This document shows, piece by piece, positions 44,679-54,220 of a DNA stretch of 64,000 bases. Every line of letters starts with the position of its first letter. Positions within the stretch are counted from its first letter, which is position 1. Origin of the DNA: Cribrihabitans marinus (GTDB lineage: Bacteria; Pseudomonadota; Alphaproteobacteria; Rhodobacterales; Rhodobacteraceae). Location of the stretch: the NCBI RefSeq assembly GCF_900109035.1, contig NZ_FNYD01000008.1:124001-188000 (forward strand). Direction: 5' to 3'. A program made the position numbers and the translations under genes. The notes under the pieces are model-generated. The model saw only the letters and a list, made by a program, of their open reading frames with translations. It ran no database searches and had not been told where the DNA came from.

Positions 44679-46292
44679 CTTGATGCCTGAATTGCAGAAG
44701 GGATGAGTGGGCTGCATATCCTCCCCCCGGTTTCCCCCACCATCCCGAACCCTCACGATATGATCGAAGGTAATCGAATTGCAGTGAACCGCCGCACCGC
44801 AGATGCCGCACTTAAGCGGTGTCTCCATCGCGTTTCGGATAAACGCAGACGATTTTGACGCAGAAGATGCTGATTTCTTCCCTCCCTCAAACTCTGCGCC
44901 AGGAGGCGGAACCTCAAGTTGCTTTAGGTGTGCAAACTCTTTCCGAATAGTCAGACGGGGCAGGATTTCGTCGTCGGCGGCACCATCCAACATCTCTGAT
45001 AAAATTGACCAGTACAGATCAATTATTCTCGGCTGACTTCTCCCGCTGGCACCTAAGCGGCTCATCGTCAGAGACACAAAAGTTCTGTTCCTGAGCAGGT
45101 ACTTTTCGAATCGCTCTCTATACTTGGTGAATTCCTCTTTCTTTCTCCTCTCCTTTACAAGTTCGGCAAAAGAAACAGTCGCCAAGAAGGCATTCGGCTG
45201 AAAGTTTCCAGTCGATGAGTAGCAGTAGACTAGCGGGTGTAGCCCAAGCGACCCGCTATAGTTTGTTGAGATCAATCTCAGGCGCGATTTCACACTCTTC
45301 AGAAATGCCAATGTCTCCTGACCATCCTTGTCCTCCGGCAATGGCTCCGGCAGCTTCTTCGCGCTACTGCTGGTCGGCAGTGGGATTTTGTTGCACACGC
45401 TGACAAGTTCGTAGACAAACGGAAGCGCACTGTACCCTTGGCCCGCTATTGGAACGTCGGTAGTTGTGACCGGTCCACTGTGGGGCGGATCGTAAAGGAT
45501 GGAGTTCAGTTCTTCACCTATGCTTTCGATTTCTTCTTGGGTCTCCCTGTCAAAAGAGGACCAATATTTGTGCCCCTTGCCTCCCCGCGCAATACACCGA
45601 GCGGCAATTGAGTTCGGAGACCGACGGGTCTGCAAAATACGACGTTCAGTTGGATCAATTGGCTGCGCGGCTTGATTGATTTTGAAGAATGAGTCCTCCG
45701 CCGCCTTTGAGTTAGTCGCAGTGACCCATTGTATTTCAACCGAGCCAGTTCCGATCCTACTAACCCATTTCGCTTTCTGCGGGTCGGAAATCTCTTGGTC
45801 GATCAACCCCTTAAATTCAGCATAGGATCCAATCTTCTTTCGTACTTGGTCGCGTGTGCGTTTCGCAACACGTTTCTGTTCATCAGTGAGACCGCTGCCA
45901 AATCGTGCGTTGGAGGCAGTGCCGTCACCGTAATCGTCGCGAATCCATGCAATAAGCGCGCTGATTCTGTGAGCGCCGTCGATAACGAAAACCTTGTCAC
46001 CGCTTTGCCAAAGTATCACGGCTGGAATCAGGTGGCCTTCGAGATAGGCCCATACCAAATCGCAGACGGCAGCAGGCGTCCAGTGAGTAGTCTCGCGCTG
46101 AAAGTCGGGCTTCCGAAGGCTGCGCTGGAAGAAGCCGGTTTCCTCAAGATCGGACAAACTGATGGTCTCGCGCAGGCGACCTCCGGCACTTCCCGCGGTT
46201 GATTCAAAATCCTCCCTCGGTATCAATGCGTCTAAGTTAACATGCGATGCTGCCATAGGTGCCTCAAAAGCGAATGGAGATAGGTTAGTCAT
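44673..46292 (-). CDS. Cargo protein: DUF262/ParB-like DGAHR domain with C-terminal HNH nuclease
   Basis: 539 residues; ATG 46292 has GAGG 8 nt upstream, only 18 bp inside the right inverted repeat. Residues 45-125 have the ParB/DUF262-like pattern (KPDFQRETTHW, then VFVIDGAHRISALIAWI with DGAHR at 105-109), related to the DGQQR of GmrS/DUF262 and the DGQHR of DndB. Residues 495-539 are an HNH zinc finger: CGIC, FDHIVRV, GGGNRGEDMQ and THPFCNSG; the usual middle Asn is Asp. The centre is unassigned. Such combinations occur in type IV restriction and anti-phage proteins. It is co-oriented with groESL, 98 bp downstream of groEL. A defence role is inferred. Confidence 0.82.
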   Translation of the reverse strand: MTNLSPFAFEAPMAASHVNLDALIPREDFESTAGSAGGRLRETISLSDLEETGFFQRSLRKPDFQRETTHWTPAAVCDLVWAYLEGHLIPAVILWQSGDKVFVIDGAHRISALIAWIRDDYGDGTASNARFGSGLTDEQKRVAKRTRDQVRKKIGSYAEFKGLIDQEISDPQKAKWVSRIGTGSVEIQWVTATNSKAAEDSFFKINQAAQPIDPTERRILQTRRSPNSIAARCIARGGKGHKYWSSFDRETQEEIESIGEELNSILYDPPHSGPVTTTDVPIAGQGYSALPFVYELVSVCNKIPLPTSSSAKKLPEPLPEDKDGQETLAFLKSVKSRLRLISTNYSGSLGLHPLVYCYSSTGNFQPNAFLATVSFAELVKERRKKEEFTKYRERFEKYLLRNRTFVSLTMSRLGASGRSQPRIIDLYWSILSEMLDGAADDEILPRLTIRKEFAHLKQLEVPPPGAEFEGGKKSASSASKSSAFIRNAMETPLKCGICGAAVHCNSITFDHIVRVRDGGGNRGEDMQPTHPFCNSGIKS

Positions 46293-46334
46293 TAGCTACC
46301 TCACACCACCGGGTACGGCAAGTATAACATCGCC

Positions 46335-46365
46335 CAAAAAAAGGGGCCGCCCGGCGGGCGGCCCC
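46335..46365 (-). terminator. groEL Rho-independent terminator, regenerated by the target duplication
   Basis: A 10-bp GC stem GGGGCCGCCC/GGGCGGCCCC (46343-46365) is followed on the minus strand by TTTTTTTG (46342-46335). The U-tract is the 8-bp target duplication of the inserted element, so the insertion split the original terminator yet left a full copy on the groEL side. The other copy (43517-43524) now lies 2.8 kb away next to the SRAP gene. Confidence 0.88.
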
Positions 46366-46389
46366 AATTCGGTTGGATGACCGGGTGGC

Positions 46390-48072
<1,683 letters not shown>

Positions 48073-48090
48073 TCAGACGAATCTGGGCGT

Positions 48091-48402
48091 TCAGGCGGCC
48101 TTGGCGGCTGCCGAAGCTTCGATGATGCCGAGAATGTCGCTCTCTTTCATGATCAGCAGCTCTTCGCCGTCGACGGTGACCTCGGTGCCCGACCACTTGC
48201 CGAACAGGATCTTGTCGCCTTCGGACACGGCCATCTCGATCAGTTCGCCGCTGTCCTTGCGCGCGCCGTCGCCACAGGCGACCACGATGCCTTCGGCGGG
48301 CTTTTCCTTGGCGCTGTCGGGAATGATCAGCCCGCCAGCGGTTTTCTCGTCGCTTTCCACGCGGCGCACCAGCACCCGGTCATGAAGAGGTTTGAATGCC
48401 AT
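48091..48402 (-). CDS. groES: 10 kDa co-chaperonin GroES
   Basis: 103 residues from ATG 48402, which gives [20 protein letters not shown] and has GGAGC upstream; a longer form from 48474 would start inside the CIRCE operator. The mobile loop is [17 protein letters not shown] and the C-terminal part [10 protein letters not shown]. GroES caps the GroEL cage. First gene of the operon. Confidence 0.98.
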   Translation of the reverse strand: MAFKPLHDRVLVRRVESDEKTAGGLIIPDSAKEKPAEGIVVACGDGARKDSGELIEMAVSEGDKILFGKWSGTEVTVDGEELLIMKESDILGIIEASAAAKAA

Positions 48403-48467
48403 CTTTGCAGCTCCTTGGCTCAAAGTTTGTTTCCCTGTAGGGTCCGCCCAGTCAGCGGCACGGACCG

Positions 48468-48494
48468 TTGGCACTCAGTGAGTGCGAGTGCCAA
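48468..48494 (-). promoter_or_regulatory. CIRCE operator (HrcA site) of groESL
   Basis: TTGGCACTC-N9-GAGTGCCAA (48468-48494), a perfect 9-bp inverted repeat with the standard 9-nt spacer, 66 nt upstream of groES. It differs from the common TTAGCACTC by one base in each arm. HrcA binding here would repress groESL until heat shock. Confidence 0.95.
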
Positions 48495-48582
48495 CGGCGC
48501 ATAGCTAAGGGCGGATTTCGGGCAAGTCAACGGTCACTTGGCGAAAAATTTCGCAGGTTGGAGCGAGCCGGCTCGGGGCGCG

Positions 48583-49260
48583 TCAGGCCGACGTATCCTC
48601 CCAGCTGTAGGCCCAGTGCGTCAGGCCCGCTCTGCCGGCATCCGTAAGCCCGTAAACCCCGCGTTCGACGCGCTCGAACCAGCCGTAATGATTGTCGGCC
48701 ATGAGGCGGGTTGCGGCCGCCACGCCGGTGGCCCGGGCCACCGCCGCGCCACGGCAGGCACCATGCCGGGCCAGGTGCGCGGCGCAGCGCAGCGCGTCCT
48801 GGCGGTAGGCAGTGACGATCCCGTGCCGGGTCGCGCCGCCGGCGTTGGGATCCCCCTGCAGCCGGTCGAACTCGCGCAGCAGGCGCGCCGTCCGCGCCTT
48901 GTTCTTGCGCGGCGCATAGGGGCCGGGATCGCACTGCACCTCGGCCCGGCCATCGGCGCGCACGGTGATCAGGCCCAGGCCCAGCCGGCGGCACAGGGCA
49001 AGGTTGTCGCGCAGCGCCCGCCGCGCGGTCCGGCCGGTGGGGCGCGGCACGGCGACATAGACGAGGTCGGTGAGGGCCATCCTGGCGATGGCCTGATGGA
49101 AGAGGCCGAGCGAGAACCGGGTCTTGAGCTCGACGATGACCGGCGGTTCGGTGCCGCGCCGGGCCACCACGTCCGCCGCACCGACCTCGCCCTTGACGGT
49201 ATAGCCCTGGCGTTCCAGCAATGCCTTGACCGGCGGATAAAGGTCCTGCTCGCGCGTCAT
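48583..49260 (-). CDS. DUF2161 family putative PD-(D/E)XK-type phosphodiesterase
   Basis: 225 residues from ATG 49260, where homology starts (MTREQDLYPPVKALLERQGY). Residues ADVVARRGTEPPVIVELKTR hold the D-(X)n-E-X-K pattern of restriction-endonuclease-like nucleases. The C-terminal half looks like a winged helix (GVAAATRLMADNHYGWFERV). This family is frequent in Rhodobacterales; neither its substrate nor its role is known. It stands between groESL and ppaC, divergent from the latter. Confidence 0.85.
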   Translation of the reverse strand: MTREQDLYPPVKALLERQGYTVKGEVGAADVVARRGTEPPVIVELKTRFSLGLFHQAIARMALTDLVYVAVPRPTGRTARRALRDNLALCRRLGLGLITVRADGRAEVQCDPGPYAPRKNKARTARLLREFDRLQGDPNAGGATRHGIVTAYRQDALRCAAHLARHGACRGAAVARATGVAAATRLMADNHYGWFERVERGVYGLTDAGRAGLTHWAYSWEDTSA

Positions 49261-49379
49261 CACGGCCAGTCTAGACAAGCCCGTGCTTCGCGTCCATTTG
49301 TCCGCGATCGGGCCGCGTGACATCCGCGCGGCGGCCCCCTATAAGGCGCGCGAAATCCGCCATAACGCAGGACGCTGAC

Positions 49380-50300
49380 ATGACCACGCTTGTTTTCGGA
49401 CACAAATCCCCCGACACCGATTCCACCGGGTCGCCGATCCTCTGGGCCTGGTATCTCAACGAGATCAAGGGCGAGAAGGCCGAGGCGGTGCTGCTGGGCG
49501 AGCCGAATACCGAGGCCGCCTTCATGCTGGGGCGCTGGGATCTGCCCAAGCCCCGCATCGTCGAGGGCATCGAGGACGGCACGCCTTGTGTGGTCGTCGA
49601 CACCAACAACCCCGCCGAACTGCCCGCCAACATCAACGGCGCCGATCTCCGTGCGATCATCGACCATCACAAGCTGGTCGGCGGGCTGGAGACCAGCGGC
49701 CCGATCGACATCACCATCCGTCCGCTGGCCTGCACCGCGACGATCATGGTCGACCTGATGGGCGAGGACGCCAAGCGCATGCCCGACTGGGCCAAGGGGG
49801 CGGCGCTGACCTGCATCCTCAGCGACACGCTGGAGTTCCGCTCGCCGACCACCACCCCGCATGACCGCGCCCTGGCCGAGGAGCTGGCGCGCGACCTGGG
49901 CCTGGACATCCCCGGCTACGCCGCCGAGATGTTCGCCGCCAAGTCGGACGTGTCGGCGTTTTCGGATGCCGAGCTTCTGCGCATGGACAGCAAGGAATAC
50001 GAGGTCTCCGGCACGAAGTTCCGCGTCAGCGTCCTCGAGACCACTGCGCCCGGCACCGTGCTGGATCGCAAGGCGTCGTTGATGCAGAGCATGACCGAGG
50101 TCGCCGCCGAGGACGGCGTGGATCAGGTTCTGCTGTTCGTGGTCGACATCCTCAACGAGGAGGCGACGCTGCTGGTGCCCAATGATCTGGTGAAGGGCGT
50201 CGCCGAAAAGAGCTTTGGCGCCAGTGTCGACGGAGACTCCGTGGTCCTGCCCGGCATCATGAGCCGGAAGAAGCAGATCATCCCGAATCTCAAGGTCTGA
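49380..50300 (+). CDS. ppaC: Manganese-dependent inorganic pyrophosphatase (family II)
   Basis: 306 residues from ATG 49380 with GCAGGA upstream. DHH-family motifs: FGHKSPDTDSTGSPI at the start, VVVDTNN, IIDHHKLVGG, SDTLEFRSPTTTPHDR, and the C-terminal DHHA2 substrate motif SRKKQIIP. It hydrolyses pyrophosphate to drive biosynthesis. Family II enzymes lack homology with the common family I Ppa. There is no CBS regulatory insert. Length is normal. Confidence 0.96.
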   Translation: MTTLVFGHKSPDTDSTGSPILWAWYLNEIKGEKAEAVLLGEPNTEAAFMLGRWDLPKPRIVEGIEDGTPCVVVDTNNPAELPANINGADLRAIIDHHKLVGGLETSGPIDITIRPLACTATIMVDLMGEDAKRMPDWAKGAALTCILSDTLEFRSPTTTPHDRALAEELARDLGLDIPGYAAEMFAAKSDVSAFSDAELLRMDSKEYEVSGTKFRVSVLETTAPGTVLDRKASLMQSMTEVAAEDGVDQVLLFVVDILNEEATLLVPNDLVKGVAEKSFGASVDGDSVVLPGIMSRKKQIIPNLKV

Positions 50301-50380
50301 TCCGGCCTTGTCATGTGGTTCAGGGCGTCCCGATGGGGCGCCCTTTGCATTTGCGGGCTGTGCCGAGGTAGAAGGCCGGA

Positions 50381-50866
50381 ATGGCGTCGCTCCTGATCGT
50401 ATATCATTCCCGCACAGGCGGAAGCCGGCAGATGGCCGATGCAGCGGCCGAAGCCGCCCGCGCCGAGACCGACACCCGTCTGATGCGGGCGCGGGAGGCC
50501 GGCCCCGACGATCTGCTGGCGGCCGATGGCTACCTGTTCTGCGCGCCCGAGAACCTGGCCGCGCTGTCCGGCGAGATGAAGGAGTTCTTCGACCGCTGCT
50601 ATTACCCGGTGCTGGGCCGGATCGAGGGCCGGGCCTATGCCCAGATGGTCTGCGCGGGATCCGACGGCGAAAACGCCGCCCGCCAGACCGCCCGCATCGC
50701 CACCGGCTGGCGGCTGCGCGAGGTGCAGGAGCCGCTGATCATCTGCACCCACGCCCAGACGCAGGAGGCTATTTTGGCCGAGAAGACGATCCCGGATGAC
50801 GACCTGCGGAAATGTCGCGAGTTGGGGCAGGCGATGGCGGCGGGGCTGGCGATGGGGGCGTTCTGA
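50381..50866 (+). CDS. Flavodoxin/NADPH-dependent FMN-reductase-like protein
   Basis: 161 residues. The N-terminal strand-loop LLIVYHSRTGGSRQMADAAA is an FMN phosphate-binding loop, followed by GYLFCAPENLAALSGEMKEF and MVCAGSDGENAARQTARIA, as in small flavodoxin-fold oxidoreductases. Partner and substrate are unknown. ATG 50381 follows AAGGCCGGA. It begins 80 bp after ppaC on the same strand. Confidence 0.83.
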   Translation: MASLLIVYHSRTGGSRQMADAAAEAARAETDTRLMRAREAGPDDLLAADGYLFCAPENLAALSGEMKEFFDRCYYPVLGRIEGRAYAQMVCAGSDGENAARQTARIATGWRLREVQEPLIICTHAQTQEAILAEKTIPDDDLRKCRELGQAMAAGLAMGAF

Positions 50867-50943
50867 GCACCTGCGATCAAGCTGATGGCCATTCCCGGCC
50901 GGATCGGGCATATCGGCTCCATGCCAGCAACCAGGACCGCACC

Positions 50944-51819
50944 ATGACCCAGATCATCTCTGCCCTTTCCGAGGTTTCCGACCGTTACAAGGCGCTTTTT
51001 GTCGATCTCTGGGGGTGCGTGCACAACGGGATCATGGCCTATCCCGAGGCTGTTGCGGCGCTGCAGGCCTATCGGGCTGCGGGTGGTGTGGTGGTGCTGG
51101 TCACCAACTCGCCCAAGCCGCGGGCGGGCGTGGGCCAGCAACTGGCCGGTTTCGGCGTGCCGAAGGACGCCTATGACACGATCGCCACCAGCGGCGACAG
51201 CGCGCGGGCGGCGATGTTCCGCGGCGCGGTGGGCAGCCGTGTCTGGTTCATGGGCGAGTGGGAGCGTGATGCCGGGTTCTTCGAGCCGCTCAGCATTCTG
51301 GACGATCCCGTCGACATTCGGCGCGTACCGCTGGAAGAGGCGGAAGGCATCGTCTGCTGCGGGCCGTTCGACCCGCTGAAGGATCCGGCCGAGAACCGGC
51401 CGCAATTCCTCTATGCCAAGCAGAAGGGCCTGAAACTTCTCTGCGCGAACCCCGATATCGTCGTCGATCGCGGCGACGTGCGCGAGTGGTGCGCCGGGGC
51501 CCTGGCGCGGCTCTATACCGAGATGGGCGGCGAGTCGCTCTATTTCGGAAAGCCGCATCCGCCGATCTATGACCTGGCCCGTCGGCGGCTGGTCGGTCTG
51601 GACCTGGATATCCGCGATGGCGAGATCCTGGCGATCGGCGACGGCATCCACACCGACATCGCCGGGGCGATGGGCGAGGGGATCGATTCGCTGTTCATCA
51701 CGGGCGGGCTGGCCGCGTCCGAGACCAAAACCGACCGCGATCCGGACCCGGACGCGCTAAACACCTACCTGGAAAAGGAAATGGCGGCTCCGACCTACTC
51801 CATAGGACAGCTCCGCTGA
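50944..51819 (+). CDS. HAD superfamily hydrolase, subfamily IIA (TIGR01459 type)
   Basis: 291 residues from ATG 50944. Motif I is FVDLWGCVHNG (Asp-x-Trp-Gly instead of the usual D-x-D-G), followed by the IIA cap region, NSPKPR (motif II), FGKPHPPIYDLA (motif III Lys) and AIGDGIHTDIAGAMGEG (motif IV). This Trp variant is normal for the alphaproteobacterial TIGR01459 subfamily. The substrate is unknown; related enzymes act on small phosphorylated metabolites. Single gene, 77 bp after the flavodoxin gene. Confidence 0.9.
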   Translation: MTQIISALSEVSDRYKALFVDLWGCVHNGIMAYPEAVAALQAYRAAGGVVVLVTNSPKPRAGVGQQLAGFGVPKDAYDTIATSGDSARAAMFRGAVGSRVWFMGEWERDAGFFEPLSILDDPVDIRRVPLEEAEGIVCCGPFDPLKDPAENRPQFLYAKQKGLKLLCANPDIVVDRGDVREWCAGALARLYTEMGGESLYFGKPHPPIYDLARRRLVGLDLDIRDGEILAIGDGIHTDIAGAMGEGIDSLFITGGLAASETKTDRDPDPDALNTYLEKEMAAPTYSIGQLR

Positions 51820-51921
51820 CTTAAAACAGCTTGATTTTCTGCGCTTGCAAAGTAATAAAGTTTCCCAATGGATAACTTGAGGGACGCAATATTACCCTCC
51901 GACGCAAGACAGAGGCTTGAA

Positions 51922-52365
51922 ATGTTGGACAACCTGCCGCGCGGAACGATCTGCATAGAAGATATCGAGATGGGCATGTCGCGCGATCTGCGCAAGCAGG
52001 TGACGGATTCCGACATCGAGATGTTCGCGACGGTGTCCACCGACCGCAACCCGGTGCATCTGGACGACGATTACGCGCAGGATACGATCTTCGAGGGTCG
52101 GATCGCGCACGGGATGCTGACCGCCGGCCTGATCTCGGCGGTGATCGGCGAGCAACTGCCGGGTCACGGCACGGTCTATTTGGGCCAGACGCTGAAATTC
52201 CTGGGCCCCGTGCGCCCCGGTGACATGGTCTATGCCGAGGTCAGGGTCACGGATATCGACATCGCGAAGCGCCGCGTCAAGCTGGATTGCCATTGCGCAG
52301 TCGAAGGCAAGAAGGTGCTGGTCGGAGAGGCCACGGTGCTGGCCCCGTCGCGCAAATTCGACTGA
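51922..52365 (+). CDS. MaoC family dehydratase ((R)-specific enoyl-CoA hydratase type)
   Basis: 147 residues from ATG 51922, behind AGAGG; an in-frame ATG at 51868 would add an unrelated 18 residues. The hydratase-2 motif is STDRNPVHLDDDYAQDTIF with catalytic Asp and His, followed by GRIAHGMLTAGLISAVIGEQ. Such PhaJ-like hot-dog enzymes hydrate trans-2-enoyl-CoA, supplying polyhydroxyalkanoate monomers or serving beta-oxidation. The leader (51820-51921) is AT-rich. Confidence 0.9.
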   Translation: MLDNLPRGTICIEDIEMGMSRDLRKQVTDSDIEMFATVSTDRNPVHLDDDYAQDTIFEGRIAHGMLTAGLISAVIGEQLPGHGTVYLGQTLKFLGPVRPGDMVYAEVRVTDIDIAKRRVKLDCHCAVEGKKVLVGEATVLAPSRKFD

Positions 52366-52389
52366 ACGCAGCTTCGGCCAAACAGGGAT

Positions 52390-52413
52390 GGCAGGCCCGG
52401 GACCGAGCCTGCC
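52390..52413. terminator. Hairpin between convergent maoC-like and csp genes
   Basis: GGCAGG...CCTGCC stem of six with a GC-rich loop. On the minus strand it is followed by ATCCCTGTTTGG. It could end transcription of the cold-shock gene; the U-tract is poor. Confidence 0.45.
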
Positions 52414-52422
52414 GAAAGGATC

Positions 52423-52629
52423 CTAGATCAGTTCGATATTCGCCGCCGACTCGCGACCGTCGCGGCCGGCCTGCAGCTCGTAGTTCACCTTCTGATTGTC
52501 GGCGAGGCCGGTCAGGCCGGAGCGCTCGACCGCGGAAATGTGAACGAATACGTCCTTGCCGCCCTCATCGGGCGCGATGAAGCCGTAGCCTTTGGTGGTG
52601 TTGAACCATTTCACGGTACCCTTGGCCAT
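52423..52629 (-). CDS. Cold-shock protein (CspA family), copy 1
   Basis: 68 residues: MAKGTVKWFNTTKGYGFIAP with RNP1 KGYGFI and RNP2 DVFVHI. Single cold-shock domain with the nucleic-acid-binding aromatic residues intact. CSPs melt RNA secondary structure and act as antiterminators. A second, close copy is encoded at 54688-54894. The upstream gap to 52797 (167 bp) would hold the long leader typical of csp mRNAs. Confidence 0.96.
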   Translation of the reverse strand: MAKGTVKWFNTTKGYGFIAPDEGGKDVFVHISAVERSGLTGLADNQKVNYELQAGRDGRESAANIELI

Positions 52630-52796
52630 CGTCTCTCTCTCCTCTCAGGGTCTGCCCGCGGGATGCGGCAGGTCGGCTCAGTCAGTGCAAAATCGAGAAC
52701 TGAGCCGTGGCAGGAGCAGTGTGGTCGATAGCTTAACGTCGCGGGAACAAAATTGGATTCTTGCCGCGAGTCGCGCAAGAGAAAATTCGTTCGGGT

Positions 52797-53354
52797 CTAT
52801 TCTCGGGCTTCCAGCGCCGCAAGTTCCGCCAGCGAATAGCGCGCGGCGATCTCGCCATCATCGCCGGGGCGGAAGGCGGGATCCTGCGGCAGACAGCCCG
52901 GACCGCAGAGTTGCACCGCCACCATGACTTTGCTGTCGATATACCACAGCCGCCCGCCCGGCGTGGCGACATAGCCGTTCACGCCCTCGCGCCGGTCGCT
53001 TTCCAGGTCGATGACCGACGGGAATTCCGCCGGAACCCCGGGATCGTAGGTGCCGTGCGTGTGCATGGACGCGATCATCTCGACATCTTCGTCCGGCATG
53101 ATCGGGGTACACCCGTCATGGCCGCCGCGCTGCATCGTGGTGAAGACCAACTGCCGGTCGCGGGTCTGCCCGAGATAGCCGCAGTATTCGAAGCCGGTGG
53201 CGAAGGTCAATTGCTGGATCGGTTCGAGCCGCGCGATGACCGCATCTATCTCGGAGCGGTCGGGCAGCGTGGGATCGGCACAGGCCGCGGCGGCGGCAAG
53301 GGCCAGCACCATTGCGCCGGTGATGCCGCGCCTCACGCGCCGCGGCGCTGTCAC
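52797..53354 (-). CDS. Exported DUF4329-like protein
   Basis: 185 residues with GTG start at 53354 that overlaps the L,D-transpeptidase stop (GTGA). A signal peptide ends in VLALAAAAACA. The domain has STEEHxxG-like elements: FTTMQRGGHDGCTP, MIASMHTHGTYDPGVPAEFP and GYVATPGGRLWYIDSK. The pattern HTHGTYDP...P is that of DUF4329, which is distantly related to JAB/MPN-like and CAP toxin domains. Function unknown. The coupling suggests a periplasmic partner of the transpeptidase. Confidence 0.78.
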   Translation of the reverse strand: MTAPRRVRRGITGAMVLALAAAAACADPTLPDRSEIDAVIARLEPIQQLTFATGFEYCGYLGQTRDRQLVFTTMQRGGHDGCTPIMPDEDVEMIASMHTHGTYDPGVPAEFPSVIDLESDRREGVNGYVATPGGRLWYIDSKVMVAVQLCGPGCLPQDPAFRPGDDGEIAARYSLAELAALEARE

Positions 53355-53908
53355 AGCACAGTCACCACCGTTCCGACCGGGACCCGCTGGTACAGATCGA
53401 CCACATGCGAATTGAGCATCCGGATGCAGCCATTCGACACCGCGCGCCCGATGGTCTCGGGCTGTGTGGTTCCGTGGATGCGGAAATAGGTGTCGACGCC
53501 GTTCTGGAACAGGTAGAGCGCCCGCGCGCCCAGCGGATTGCCGGGTCCGCCCGGTTGCACATAGTCGTTGTCGATGAATTTCCCGTAGAGATGGGGGTCG
53601 CGCTCGATCATCTCGTCGGTGGGCCGCCATGTGGGCCATTCCTTCTTGACGTCGATCGTCGCCCGGCCGGTGAATTCCAGCCCGGCCTTGCCGACGCCGC
53701 AGCCGTAGCGGATCGCCTTGCGCGGTTCGGTCACGAAATAGAGGTAGAAGGAGCGCGGCAGGACCAGCAACTCACCCGGCAGAAAGTCCTTCTTGATGCG
53801 CACGTATTGCGGGGTGGGATCGAAGGGTTCGGCGGTATCGGCAAGCGCCATCCGCGGCAGGGCAGAGGCCCCGGCAGCGGCGGCGATAAAGGAACGGCGC
53901 GAAATCAT
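53351..53908 (-). CDS. L,D-transpeptidase (YkuD domain, ErfK-type)
   Basis: 185 residues. The Tat-like signal MISRRSFIAAAAGASALPRM precedes a YkuD domain: YLYFVTEPRKAIRYGCGVGK, NPLGARALYLFQNG and the catalytic motif IHGTTQPETIG...SNGCIRM with His and Cys. L,D-transpeptidases make 3-3 crosslinks or attach proteins to peptidoglycan in the periplasm. ATG 53908 has GAGG upstream. First of a two-gene unit with the DUF4329-like gene. Confidence 0.94.
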   Translation of the reverse strand: MISRRSFIAAAAGASALPRMALADTAEPFDPTPQYVRIKKDFLPGELLVLPRSFYLYFVTEPRKAIRYGCGVGKAGLEFTGRATIDVKKEWPTWRPTDEMIERDPHLYGKFIDNDYVQPGGPGNPLGARALYLFQNGVDTYFRIHGTTQPETIGRAVSNGCIRMLNSHVVDLYQRVPVGTVVTVL

Positions 53909-54220
53909 GGGCGGCCTCGTCTGTATTTTCAATCGGTTCGCACAAATCTGATCCTTGGCGTGCCTACGGTCAATAGCACGGGGAATCCCCCGCGCCAGGT
54001 GTGGCGGGGCATCATCTGTGCGACCCGGGGCGAACTGGACCGGGCGATCCCGTTCCGCAGAAGGGTTGCAGACGCCGCGCCGCATTTGGCACAGAGCACT
54101 GATCCGGACGCCATCTCGCACGGGGTGGCTGTCGGTGCCGGGCGCTCCCTCTGAAGCTGCGATTGCGACCGATGGGACCCGCAGCTAGTCTGCGCCCAAG
54201 CAGAACGAGGAAGGTGGGCG
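53909..54220. other. Intergenic region without recognised gene
   Basis: 312 bp between divergent L,D-transpeptidase and thioesterase genes. Short open frames here have no family features. GGAAGG just before 54221 is the thioesterase ribosome-binding site. No terminator, repeat or RNA gene was seen. Confidence 0.6.

Larger units (their letters stand above)
43525..46334 (+). mobile_element. Complete IS1595-family element with nuclease cargo (2,810 bp)
   Basis: Terminal inverted repeats of 24 bp (43525-43548 and 46311-46334) differ at one position: GGCGATGTTATACTTGACGT on the left versus ...TTGCCGT on the right. They are flanked by an identical 8-bp direct repeat CAAAAAAA (43517-43524 and 46335-46342), the expected target duplication for IS1595. 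Inside are an ISXO2-type transposase, a 54-codon ORF and, in the opposite direction, a 539-residue DGAHR/HNH protein. The target is the U-tract of the groEL terminator. Base composition of the cargo is clearly lower in GC than the flanks. All parts look intact, which suggests a recent insertion. Confidence 0.93.
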
